Positions 10,253 to 16,553 of a stretch of DNA of 17,285 nucleotides are shown piece by piece. Location of the stretch: NCBI GenBank assembly GCA_903827075.1, contig CAIKGX010000253.1, positions 1 to 17,285 on the forward strand, in the 5' to 3' direction. A program made the translations under genes and the position numbers. Under the pieces are notes generated by a model, which ran no database searches, had not been told where the DNA came from, and worked only from the letters and a program-made list of their open reading frames with translations. This DNA is from an uncultured beta proteobacterium. Its GTDB lineage: Bacteria; Pseudomonadota; Gammaproteobacteria; Burkholderiales; Burkholderiaceae. Numbering within the stretch: position 1 is the stretch's first letter; each line of letters begins with the position of its first letter.

Positions 10253-11521
10253 TTACTTTGGCGCGTAGTTCTGCTGAACATAGTCATCCACAATCACCTG
10301 AAAATCTTGTGCAATATTCTCGCCACGTAAGGTCTTCACTTTGACACCATCTACAAATACCGGAGCAGCTGGGGTCTCGCCCGTACCAGGTAATGAAATA
10401 CCGATATTGGCATGCTTACTCTCGCCAGGGCCATTCACGATACAACCCATGACAGCGACATTCATATTCTCCACACCAGGATGGGTTTTCTTCCACAAGG
10501 GCATTTGCTGGCGCAAATAGGATTGAATATTGGCGGCCAATTCTTGGAAGGTGGTACTAGTGGTTCTGCCACAACCAGGGCAAGCAATCACCATGGGGGT
10601 GAAGTGACGTAAGCCCATGGTTTGTAATATCTCTTGGGCCACAATCACTTCATTCTCACGCGGTGCACCCGGGTCAGGCGTTAAAGAAACCCGAATCGTG
10701 TCACCGATACCCTCTTGCAATAAGATGCCCATAGCTGCAGTAGAGGAAACAATCCCTTTGCTGCCCATGCCTGCTTCGGTTAAACCCAAATGCAAGGGGT
10801 AATCAGAGCGACGAGAGAGATCACGATACACGGCGACTAAGTCTTGCACATTGCTGACTTTGCAAGACAGCACAATTTGATTGGGATTCATGCCGAACTC
10901 CACTGCTTTTTCTGCAGACTGCAAGGCCGACTGAATCAAGGCCTCAATCATGACTTCTTGCGCTGTTTTGGGTATAGCTAATGCGGCATTACTATCCATG
11001 ATACTTGCCAAGAGATCTTGATCTAAGCTACCCCAATTCACACCAATCCGAATAGGCTTGTCATATTTGCAAGCCGCTTCGATCATCTGCGCAAATTGCG
11101 GATCGCGTTTTGCGCCCTTGCCTACATTACCGGGATTAATGCGGTACTTTGATAAAGCTTTAGCGCACTCGGGATAATCATTTAAAAGGGTATGACCGTT
11201 GTAATGAAAGTCACCAATCAGCGGAACCAAGATATCCATCTTGTCCAACTGCTCGCGGATATACGGTACCGCAGCCGCAGCAGCAGGCGTATCCACAGTA
11301 ATGCGCACCATCTCAGAACCAGCACGAGCCAATTCCTTTACTTGAATGGCAGTGCCCATGGCATCAGCCGTATCTGTATTAGTCATAGACTGAACACGCA
11401 CTGGGGCATCCCCACCAATCGTAATGATGTTGGTCTTCCAGGCAACAGTGGCCTGACGGGTGGCGCGCTTAGGCGTTGGGCCTAAAGGTAGTTTTGGGAG
11501 ATTACTAGATGAATGACTCAT
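10253..11521 (-). CDS. ispG: 4-hydroxy-3-methylbut-2-enyl diphosphate synthase IspG (GcpE)
   Basis: IspG is the [4Fe-4S] enzyme that converts MEcPP to HMBPP in the non-mevalonate isoprenoid pathway. The 422 residues start with a poorly conserved lead, then the TIM-barrel region ([37 protein letters not shown]). The C-terminal cluster domain has the three expected ligands: Cys314 and Cys317 in ACPGCGRTT and Cys360 in [17 protein letters not shown], whose Glu367 is the fourth ligand in the family. The protein is longer than the E. coli enzyme, as usual for betaproteobacteria. It lies only 18 bp after rlmN, where many relatives carry two more genes. Confidence 0.98.
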   Translation of the reverse strand: MSHSSSNLPKLPLGPTPKRATRQATVAWKTNIITIGGDAPVRVQSMTNTDTADAMGTAIQVKELARAGSEMVRITVDTPAAAAAVPYIREQLDKMDILVPLIGDFHYNGHTLLNDYPECAKALSKYRINPGNVGKGAKRDPQFAQMIEAACKYDKPIRIGVNWGSLDQDLLASIMDSNAALAIPKTAQEVMIEALIQSALQSAEKAVEFGMNPNQIVLSCKVSNVQDLVAVYRDLSRRSDYPLHLGLTEAGMGSKGIVSSTAAMGILLQEGIGDTIRVSLTPDPGAPRENEVIVAQEILQTMGLRHFTPMVIACPGCGRTTSTTFQELAANIQSYLRQQMPLWKKTHPGVENMNVAVMGCIVNGPGESKHANIGISLPGTGETPAAPVFVDGVKVKTLRGENIAQDFQVIVDDYVQQNYAPK

Positions 11522-11539
11522 TGGACTTGTTTTACTAAA

Positions 11540-12781
11540 TCAGTCGTCTAATCTTTTGAGCCATTGCACGGGGTGTTCGGCTTGATACTCTTGCTCTTCT
11601 TCGTCTTCATCAACATCTTGAACATCTTCTTGTTGATGAAGATTAATTTGATTGTCATGCACGGCGCGCTCACGAACTCTGGTGCGATCAATCACATCAC
11701 CTGCCAATTGTCCGCAGGCAGCAGCAATATCATCACCACGCGTTTTACGAATCGTAGCTACCATGCCTGCATTTAATAAAATATGAGAGAAGGCTTGAAC
11801 CCGTTGTGGAGGTGAGCGCTTTAATCCAGATTCTGGGAATGGATTAAATGGAATCAGGTTGACTTTGCACTTAATGTTAGCCAATAAGCGAACCAATTCT
11901 TTTGCCTGCAGATCAGAATCATTCACACCATCGAGCATGCAATATTCAAAAGTTAAAAAATCCCTGGGGGCAAATGGTAAATACCGTTCGCATGCAGCCA
12001 GCAATTCCCTTAAGGGATATTTTTGATTGAGTGGCACTAACTGATCACGCAGTGCATCGTTCGGAGCATGCAATGACACTGCCAATGCCACTGGGCAATC
12101 TTGCGCCAAGCGATCAATCATGGGTACAACGCCTGAGGTAGATACGGTAACGCGTCGACGCGATAAACCATACGCCCTATCGTCCAACATCAAACGTAAT
12201 GCAGTAACTACATTGTCGTAATTGAGTAAAGGCTCACCCATACCCATCAACACCACATTGGAAATCACGCGACCGGTATGCTCCCAGCCCGGCGTTGGGT
12301 ACTTCTCAATGCGCCGAACGGCAAGAGGGTCATTTCGCAGCGTGTGTTCAGCAAACCACAATTGACCAATGATTTCACCAGCGGTGAGGTTTCGTGAGAA
12401 GCCTTGATGTCCCGTTGAGCAAAAACGACAGTTCACCGCACAGCCCGCTTGCGAAGATATACATAAAGTGCCACGGTCATCTTCGGGAATGAAAACAGAT
12501 TCTACGGCGTTACCAGCACCAACGTCTAGCAACCACTTGCGGGTGCCATCATTAGCGTACTCATCTTTCAATACGGGAAGTGAAACCACCTCTGCTTTAT
12601 CTAACAAAGTCGCTCGAAAGCTTTTTGCTAGATCACTCATGTCATTGATATTAGATACACCGCGTTGGTGTATCCACTGCAAGAGTTGCTTAGCCCTAAA
12701 GGGCTTTTCGTTCAACCCCGCGACATATGCCGCCATTTGGTCGGCATCAAAATCTAAGAGATTTACGCGCGGGGAGGTCAA
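11540..12781 (-). CDS. rlmN: Dual-specificity RNA methyltransferase RlmN, TTG start, acidic tail
   Basis: RlmN is a radical SAM enzyme that makes 2-methyladenosine at 23S rRNA A2503 and at A37 of some tRNAs. The 413 residues carry the CxxxCxxC cluster motif (Cys114, Cys118, Cys121 in [10 protein letters not shown]). The conserved Glu94 of VESVFIPE and the methyl-carrying Cys356 ([12 protein letters not shown]) are also present. The start is TTG: plus-strand 12779-12781 reads CAA. An in-frame stop lies four codons further upstream, so no ATG is available nearby. A weak AGG precedes it. The last 30 residues form an acidic tail ([15 protein letters not shown], then [11 protein letters not shown]) absent from the E. 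coli protein. It follows ndk by 34 bp. Confidence 0.96.
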   Translation of the reverse strand: MTSPRVNLLDFDADQMAAYVAGLNEKPFRAKQLLQWIHQRGVSNINDMSDLAKSFRATLLDKAEVVSLPVLKDEYANDGTRKWLLDVGAGNAVESVFIPEDDRGTLCISSQAGCAVNCRFCSTGHQGFSRNLTAGEIIGQLWFAEHTLRNDPLAVRRIEKYPTPGWEHTGRVISNVVLMGMGEPLLNYDNVVTALRLMLDDRAYGLSRRRVTVSTSGVVPMIDRLAQDCPVALAVSLHAPNDALRDQLVPLNQKYPLRELLAACERYLPFAPRDFLTFEYCMLDGVNDSDLQAKELVRLLANIKCKVNLIPFNPFPESGLKRSPPQRVQAFSHILLNAGMVATIRKTRGDDIAAACGQLAGDVIDRTRVRERAVHDNQINLHQQEDVQDVDEDEEEQEYQAEHPVQWLKRLDD

Positions 12782-12815
12782 TGCGCCTACTTATGGTTTA
12801 AATAGGTTTTGTAAA

Positions 12816-13241
12816 TTAACGATTGAAAACATTCATGCCAGGGAAGAAGAAACCCACTTCCACAGCAGCTGTTTCAGGAGCGTCTGAGCCATGTACAGCA
12901 TTTGCATCGATGCTATCAGCGAAATCAGCACGAATAGTGCCAGCGTCTGCCTTCTTAGGATCGGTAGCACCCATTAAGTCACGGTTCTTAGCAATAGCGC
13001 CTTCGCCTTGCAATACTTGAATCATCACAGGGCCAGAAATCATGAAGCTCACCAAATCTTTAAAGAAAGGACGGGCTGCGTGCACTGCATAGAACTGTTC
13101 TGCTTCAGATTGGGAAAGGTGTGCCATTCTAGAAGCAACAATCTTCAAACCAGCGGATTCAAAACGGTCATAAATTTTGCCGATAACGTTTTTTGCTACA
13201 GCATCAGGTTTGATAATAGAAAGGGTGCGTTCAATAGCCAT
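12816..13241 (-). CDS. ndk: Nucleoside diphosphate kinase
   Basis: Ndk moves the terminal phosphate of ATP to other nucleoside diphosphates and so balances NTP and dNTP pools. From the ATG at 13241 it has 141 residues, the usual bacterial length. It begins [18 protein letters not shown] and keeps the phosphohistidine site NAVHGSD with His117, plus ARPFF and [15 protein letters not shown]. An upstream in-frame codon at 13265 would add eight residues unlike the family. The chosen ATG has GGAG six to seven bases before it, which settles the start. Ndk is the first gene of the minus-strand run and lies downstream of a good -10 box at 13354-13359. Confidence 0.97.
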   Translation of the reverse strand: MAIERTLSIIKPDAVAKNVIGKIYDRFESAGLKIVASRMAHLSQSEAEQFYAVHAARPFFKDLVSFMISGPVMIQVLQGEGAIAKNRDLMGATDPKKADAGTIRADFADSIDANAVHGSDAPETAAVEVGFFFPGMNVFNR

Positions 13242-13353
13242 GCAAAACTCCAGTAGTAATTTCAAAATGATTGGTTGAAATAGCCGCCTACAAGACCTTG
13301 GGAAAACCTCTTCCTAAACTCTTACAGCTCACTATGTATTCAACGACCCCCGA

Positions 13354-13359
13354 ATTATA
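13354..13359 (-). promoter_or_regulatory. -10 box (TATAAT) of the presumed ndk promoter
   Basis: The minus strand reads TATAAT here, a perfect sigma-70 -10 hexamer, giving a predicted leader of about 105 bases before the ndk ATG. No good -35 hexamer sits 16-18 bases upstream, so an activator or a weak -35 may be involved. It is the only clear promoter-like box I see for the 13-gene run. Confidence 0.5.
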
Positions 13360-13361
13360 CA

Positions 13362-13388
13362 TTGCCTGACCGTATTAACCCTAGGCAA
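13362..13388. repeat. Inverted repeat TTGCCT-N15-AGGCAA beside the ndk -10 box
   Basis: TTGCCT at 13362-13367 and AGGCAA at 13383-13388 form 6-bp arms with a 15-base spacer. They lie two bases upstream of the ndk -10 box on the minus strand, covering the -35 region. The location would suit a regulator binding site, but arms this short can arise by chance. Confidence 0.3.
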
Positions 13389-13467
13389 AGTAGTGCTAAG
13401 CCATTGAATTTACAGGGCATAACCCTTCGTCTTGTAGTCTTTTTGCCCATATTTTGCGATGCCTCTT

Positions 13468-13496
13468 GAAATTCACCTATTTTGTCTATACTTACT
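13468..13496 (+). promoter_or_regulatory. Candidate promoter for the BI-1 family gene
   Basis: The plus strand has TTGAAA followed 15 bases later by TATACT, about 50 bases before the gene start. The -10 matches five of six consensus bases, but the 15-base spacing is shorter than the usual 16-18. The assignment is tentative. Confidence 0.3.
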
Positions 13497-13502
13497 CTCA
13501 AC

Positions 13503-13517
13503 AGCCCTTTGTGGGCT
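13503..13517 (+). other. Small leader hairpin before the BI-1 family gene
   Basis: AGCCC-TTTGT-GGGCT forms a 5-bp GC-rich stem with a 5-base loop. It lies about 20 bases before the AAGGAG ribosome site. It falls within the predicted 5' leader and could stabilise the mRNA or be a chance structure. No U-run follows, so it is not a terminator. Confidence 0.35.
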
Positions 13518-13547
13518 CTTGTAATAACTATAGAAAAAGGAGTCAAT

Positions 13548-14249
13548 ATGAGTGATCTCAACTCTTACGGCTTTGGGCAGTCAAGCTCGATTAGTACAGT
13601 ACAGATACGCAACCGCGTACTACGCAATACCTACGCCCTATTGGCGCTCTCAATGGTCCCTACTGTCATTGGCGCATGGCTTGGCGTTGCCTTTGGCCTA
13701 AATTTCATGGCAAGCAACCCATTCATGGGCTTCATTGTCTTTATGGCAATTGCTTTTGGTTTCTTCTGGGCGATTGAGAAAAACAAAGAGACCGGCTTAG
13801 GCGTTCTATTGCTTTTAGGCTTTACCTTCTTCATGGGCATCATGATGTCCGGCTTGGTAGGCTACACCCTCAATAGCTATAGCAACGGCGCTACCTTAAT
13901 CATGTTGGCCTTCGGCGGCACTGGCGCCATTTTTGCAGTAATGGCAACAATTGCTACTGTTAGCAAAAGTGATTTTTCTGGCATGGGCAAATGGTTGATG
14001 GTCGGCGTATTGCTCTTGATCGTCGCATCTTTGGCCAATATCTGGTTGCAGTTACCTGCCTTGATGTTGACCGTCATGGTCCTGGCGATTGCAATTTTCT
14101 CCGCCTTCATCTTGGTTGATGTACAGCGCATCATCAATGGTGGCGAGACCAACTACATCATGGCTACTTTGGCTATTTACTTAGATGTATATAACGTCTT
14201 TACTAACCTACTGGCATTACTTGGTATTGTGGGCGGTAATCGCGACTAA
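13548..14249 (+). CDS. Bax inhibitor-1/YccA family inner-membrane protein
   Basis: This 233-residue protein belongs to the BI-1 (TMBIM, UPF0005) family. E. coli YccA, an FtsH-interacting protein, and YbhL are members, and some bacterial relatives are pH-sensitive calcium leak channels. About seven hydrophobic helices fill residues 28-228 after a short polar N-terminus. The family signature sits near the end: DVQRIINGGETNYIMAT and LDVYNVFTNLLALLG. The frame extends upstream to 13482, but the ATG at 13548 has a strong AAGGAG five bases before it and gives the usual length. It is a lone plus-strand gene, with a strong terminator 31 bp after its stop. A functional link to HflKC/FtsH in the neighbouring run is possible from YccA biology but is inference. 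Confidence 0.92.
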   Translation: MSDLNSYGFGQSSSISTVQIRNRVLRNTYALLALSMVPTVIGAWLGVAFGLNFMASNPFMGFIVFMAIAFGFFWAIEKNKETGLGVLLLLGFTFFMGIMMSGLVGYTLNSYSNGATLIMLAFGGTGAIFAVMATIATVSKSDFSGMGKWLMVGVLLLIVASLANIWLQLPALMLTVMVLAIAIFSAFILVDVQRIINGGETNYIMATLAIYLDVYNVFTNLLALLGIVGGNRD

Positions 14250-14280
14250 GCATCAAGAAGTTAGCAATTAAGTAGTGAAT

Positions 14281-14304
14281 AAAAGGCGCCTTTGGCGCCT
14301 TTTT
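14281..14304 (+). terminator. Strong intrinsic terminator, probably bidirectional
   Basis: AAAAGGCGCC-TTT-GGCGCCTTTT forms a perfect 10-bp stem with a 3-base loop and a T-run on the plus strand, 31 bp after the BI-1 gene. On the minus strand the same stem ends in TTTTATT and lies 37 bp after the stop of the secreted-protein gene. It therefore sits between two convergent genes and can end both transcripts. Confidence 0.9.
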
Positions 14305-14340
14305 CCTTGCTGGAGCTGGGCCAATCTTAACTTGCTACCC

Positions 14341-14760
14341 TTACTTACCTGCAGTCAAATCATCGCACCAAGCATAGTAAGAATTGATCCATTGGCTAAA
14401 TGCGCCTTCGCGCACTCGCCCAGAACCACAACCCACCAATTTATTACCGCTGATGCTGTAGTTTCCAGCGCCACCCTGGTAGGCGACCTGCATCATCTTG
14501 CCATCTGCAGAAATAGTGCCAATCTCAAACGCTTGATAACTCGCGTTTTTGTATATGAATTCCACATGCTGCCCCTCTTGCTTTATGACAGTTACTGTCG
14601 CGGGTACATTTTGGGTTTGGGTCTTTGGATTCTTCTTTGACGCATTCATCGACGTTTCTACAGTGTTGCCAGAGTAGACTTTGGCTAATGTAGGAATACT
14701 TTGTGCACTCGCAGAGAAATACATACCAAGACCTAGTGCAAGGCCAATCAATAGTTTCAT
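14341..14760 (-). CDS. Small secreted protein of unknown function
   Basis: I do not recognise this 139-residue protein. It begins with a classical signal peptide: MK, a hydrophobic core (LLIGLALGLGMYF), and a SASA-Q cleavage site after residue 19. The mature part of about 120 residues has a Thr/Asn/Lys-rich stretch (33-52). A probably beta-rich middle follows (ATVTVIKQEGQHVEFIYKN, QMMVAY-like strands). The end carries the only two cysteines (Cys111 in VGCGSGRV and Cys132 in YAWCDDL), which could pair as a disulfide in the periplasm. The ribosome site is weak (GGGT about seven bases upstream). A TGTGATAAA extended -10-like box lies about 40 bp upstream. It is monocistronic, ending at the shared terminator. 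The signal peptide argues for a real gene, and nothing in it points to an activity. Confidence 0.85.
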   Translation of the reverse strand: MKLLIGLALGLGMYFSASAQSIPTLAKVYSGNTVETSMNASKKNPKTQTQNVPATVTVIKQEGQHVEFIYKNASYQAFEIGTISADGKMMQVAYQGGAGNYSISGNKLVGCGSGRVREGAFSQWINSYYAWCDDLTAGK

Positions 14761-14850
14761 GAGATACCCGTTGTTTGAAATTAAAAGAAATGAGACTTCT
14801 TTTTATCACACTACAGTAGGCACTTCATTTTGCTGTGACCGCTAAAGCAT

Positions 14851-14880
14851 GCTGTTATAAAAGGCGCCTTTTATAACAGC
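14851..14880. repeat. Perfect 30-bp palindrome (strong stem-loop)
   Basis: GCTGTTATAAAAGGC is followed with no spacer by its exact reverse complement. As RNA on either strand this folds into a stem of about 13 bp with a 4-base loop. On the minus strand it begins 15 bases after the stop of the 27-codon gene, so it is probably that gene's 3' stem-loop or terminator, although no U-run follows the stem. Its core ATAAAAGGCGCCTTT also occurs in the terminator at 14279-14293. Confidence 0.85.
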
Positions 14881-14895
14881 GATGTCGCTTCCCCA

Positions 14896-14979
14896 TTACA
14901 CCTGGGCAACAAACATATCCACGGCAAAGGCAACAGCAAAGAGTATCAACATGATCGATACAGTATCAGTGGTTCCCAT
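14896..14979 (-). CDS. Probable 27-residue single-helix membrane microprotein
   Basis: This short gene is below usual length cut-offs. From the ATG at 14979-14977 it encodes 27 residues before TAA. It starts MGTTDTVSIMLILF, continues with AVAFAV, and ends DMFVAQV. Residues 7-25 are almost entirely hydrophobic apart from one Asp (21), enough for one membrane-spanning helix. AGGAGCT (plus-strand 14984-14990) lies six bases before the ATG and is among the best ribosome sites in the window. A perfect palindrome begins 15 bases after the stop. I cannot match it to a known microprotein; its size and layout resemble small subunits or regulators of membrane complexes in general. Coding status is inferred from the ribosome site, helix and 3' stem-loop. 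Confidence 0.6.
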   Translation of the reverse strand: MGTTDTVSIMLILFAVAFAVDMFVAQV

Positions 14980-14983
14980 TTTC

Positions 14984-14990
14984 AGCTCCT
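14984..14990 (-). promoter_or_regulatory. Shine-Dalgarno of the 27-codon gene
   Basis: The minus strand reads GAGGAGCT ending six bases before the ATG at 14979. It lies in a gap with no other gene to serve, and it is the main reason to treat the short frame as translated. Confidence 0.6.
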
Positions 14991-15000
14991 CATTCTTAAA

Positions 15001-15134
15001 TTGAAGAAAGTGCGGTATTTGTTGCATCGCACAAGTTCAATCTACTCTTCATTCACAATCGTTTATTGAGGTATTGCACTGAAAAATATACTTATGCACC
15101 AAAATAATGCATATTGCCCATTGATTTGAGGGCT
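15001..15134. other. Upstream region of the 27-codon gene and 3' region of rlmD
   Basis: This AT-rich stretch would carry the end of the rlmD transcript and the promoter of the 27-codon gene. On the minus strand there is a TATATT box (plus-strand 15085-15090) with a poor -35, about 105 bp before the short gene. I see no other gene here. Confidence 0.35.
15093..15113 (-). repeat. Inverted repeat TATGCA-N9-TGCATA after rlmD
   Basis: Perfect 6-bp arms flank a 9-base spacer, 21 bp after the rlmD stop. On the minus strand the repeat is followed by AGTATATTTTTC. It may be a weak rlmD terminator, since the stem is AT-rich and a T-run follows. It may instead be an operator overlapping the -35 region of the candidate promoter for the 27-codon gene. 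I cannot decide between these. Confidence 0.3.
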
Positions 15135-16553
15135 TTAGAGGCGATCGAAGACGGCTATTGATTCCACGTGGGAGGTGTGTGGGAACATATTGACGATCCC
15201 GGCACTCTTGAGTACGTAGCCAGCGTGATGACACAAAATTTCCGTGTCGCGGGCTAAGGTTTTGGGGTTGCAAGAGACGTACACAATACGCTGTGGCAAG
15301 AGATCGCTATTGCTTAAGCGTAGCTCTGCGAGGGCTTTACAGATCTCCATGGCGCCTTCACGTGGTGGATCCATTAGCCAGCGCTCTGCTTTGCCCCACG
15401 AGGACACAGTCTCCGTGCTTACTTCAAACAAATTACTCTGCATAAAGCTTGCTTTATGGGCCAAGCCATTGTGCTGTGCGTTATCGTTTGCTCTCGTAGT
15501 CAGGCTAGCTAATCCCTCAATACCTAAGACACTAGTAGATTGCCTTGCTAAGGGTAAGGTGAAGTTACCAATGCCACAAAATAAATCAAGCACTCGATCG
15601 GAGGACTTTACCTCTAGCAAGCTCAGCGCCCTGCTAACGAGAGTGCGATTCATTAGATGATTAACTTGCGTAAAGTCGGCCGGCTTGAATGGCATCTCAA
15701 TTTCAAACTCAGGTAGGCGATAACGAAGATGGCCGGTTTCTGGGTAAAACGGTGCAACGGTGTCGATGCCTTTGGGTTGCAACCAAATCCAGACTTGATG
15801 CTGATCAGCAAAGTCTTTTAATAATTGTTCATCTTGGGGGTTGAGGGGCTTGAGATGTCTAAAAACTAAAGCCGTTACTGGCTTGGCTTTTTTGGGATCT
15901 TCAGAGCCCGGCTCCTCAGCCTCTCCTACAGCCAATTCAATTTGCGGTACGAAGTCAACAATGGATAAACCCATGACTAGCCTGCGTAGTTCAGGCAAGA
16001 GATCGGAAACATGTTTTGGCAAGATCTCACAAGAGGTCATATCTGCTACATAGCCACTCTTGGTCTCATGAAATCCGACTAAGACCGTCCCTTTTTTAAT
16101 CGAGCGATTGACTACACTAAAGCGCGCGCGATGACGATACTCCCAGGCGGGGCCACCCATCGGCCGCAGAATTTCTTCGGGAGCTATTTTGGCAATGTGT
16201 TTTAAGTCATCTTCTAGCACACGTTGCTTCATGGCAATCTGCGCACGAATATCTAAGTGTTGCATAGAGCAGCCACCACAGATTCCAAAAAATGGGCACT
16301 GTGGTAGAGAACGAAAGACTGCTGGCTTAATGACTTGAAGTACTTTCGCTTTATTAAAGCGCGCTCTTTCTCGAGTGACGGTGTAAGTGACTAGCTCCGA
16401 GGGTAATGCGCCTTTAATGAAAAGCACTTTGCCACTCTGCCCTTGCTCGGTTTCTTGTTCATCGGGAGCTAAGCGGGCAATACCTTGAGCCTCTAGATCA
16501 AGTGACTCTACCCAAACTGCTGAATGGATTGCGCTATGAACCGCTTCAGGCAT
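15135..16553 (-). CDS. rlmD: 23S rRNA (uracil-1939-C5)-methyltransferase RlmD
   Basis: RlmD (RumA) methylates U1939 of 23S rRNA using SAM and carries a structural [4Fe-4S] cluster. From the ATG at 16553 it has 472 residues. They comprise an N-terminal TRAM-like beta domain (about 10-75), cluster cysteines Cys86, Cys92, Cys95 (CPFFGICGGC) and Cys175, the SAM site VLDLFCGIGNFTLPLA (321-336), the DPPREG motif (395-400), and the nucleophile Cys428 in VSCNPKTLARD. An ATG at 16595 in the same frame would add 14 residues and overlap the upstream gene by 50 bp. The ATG at 16553 overlaps its stop by only 8 bp, so I prefer it. Residues 205-227 form an acidic/Lys-rich insert (EAEEPGSEDPKKAKP). It is co-transcribed with the exonuclease gene. 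Confidence 0.94.
   Translation of the reverse strand: MPEAVHSAIHSAVWVESLDLEAQGIARLAPDEQETEQGQSGKVLFIKGALPSELVTYTVTRERARFNKAKVLQVIKPAVFRSLPQCPFFGICGGCSMQHLDIRAQIAMKQRVLEDDLKHIAKIAPEEILRPMGGPAWEYRHRARFSVVNRSIKKGTVLVGFHETKSGYVADMTSCEILPKHVSDLLPELRRLVMGLSIVDFVPQIELAVGEAEEPGSEDPKKAKPVTALVFRHLKPLNPQDEQLLKDFADQHQVWIWLQPKGIDTVAPFYPETGHLRYRLPEFEIEMPFKPADFTQVNHLMNRTLVSRALSLLEVKSSDRVLDLFCGIGNFTLPLARQSTSVLGIEGLASLTTRANDNAQHNGLAHKASFMQSNLFEVSTETVSSWGKAERWLMDPPREGAMEICKALAELRLSNSDLLPQRIVYVSCNPKTLARDTEILCHHAGYVLKSAGIVNMFPHTSHVESIAVFDRL

Larger units (their letters stand above)
13242..13547. other. Divergent intergenic region between ndk and the BI-1 family gene
   Basis: This 306-bp stretch separates the minus-strand housekeeping run from the plus-strand membrane-protein gene. 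It holds a likely ndk -10 box, an inverted repeat just upstream of that box, and a candidate promoter and small hairpin before the BI-1 gene. I find no convincing ORF with a ribosome site. The open frame on the minus strand at 13355-13561 overlaps the start of the plus-strand gene and looks spurious. Confidence 0.6.

Noticed and set aside
13482..13547. Upstream extension of the BI-1 family protein
   Set aside because: The added residues cover the candidate promoter, hairpin and ribosome site, and the ATG at 13548 has an ideal AAGGAG.
13355..13561. 68-codon minus-strand frame in the ndk/BI-1 gap
   Set aside because: It covers both divergent promoter regions and the BI-1 start, and its composition shows no coding signature.
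14525..14809. 94-codon minus-strand frame overlapping the secreted-protein gene
   Set aside because: It is a shifted-frame shadow of the gene with the signal peptide, with no ribosome site or recognisable character.
14882..15004. Plus-strand 40-codon frame opposite the microprotein gene
   Set aside because: It has no ribosome site and a composition without pattern, and it mirrors the minus-strand frame that has a strong Shine-Dalgarno and a membrane helix.
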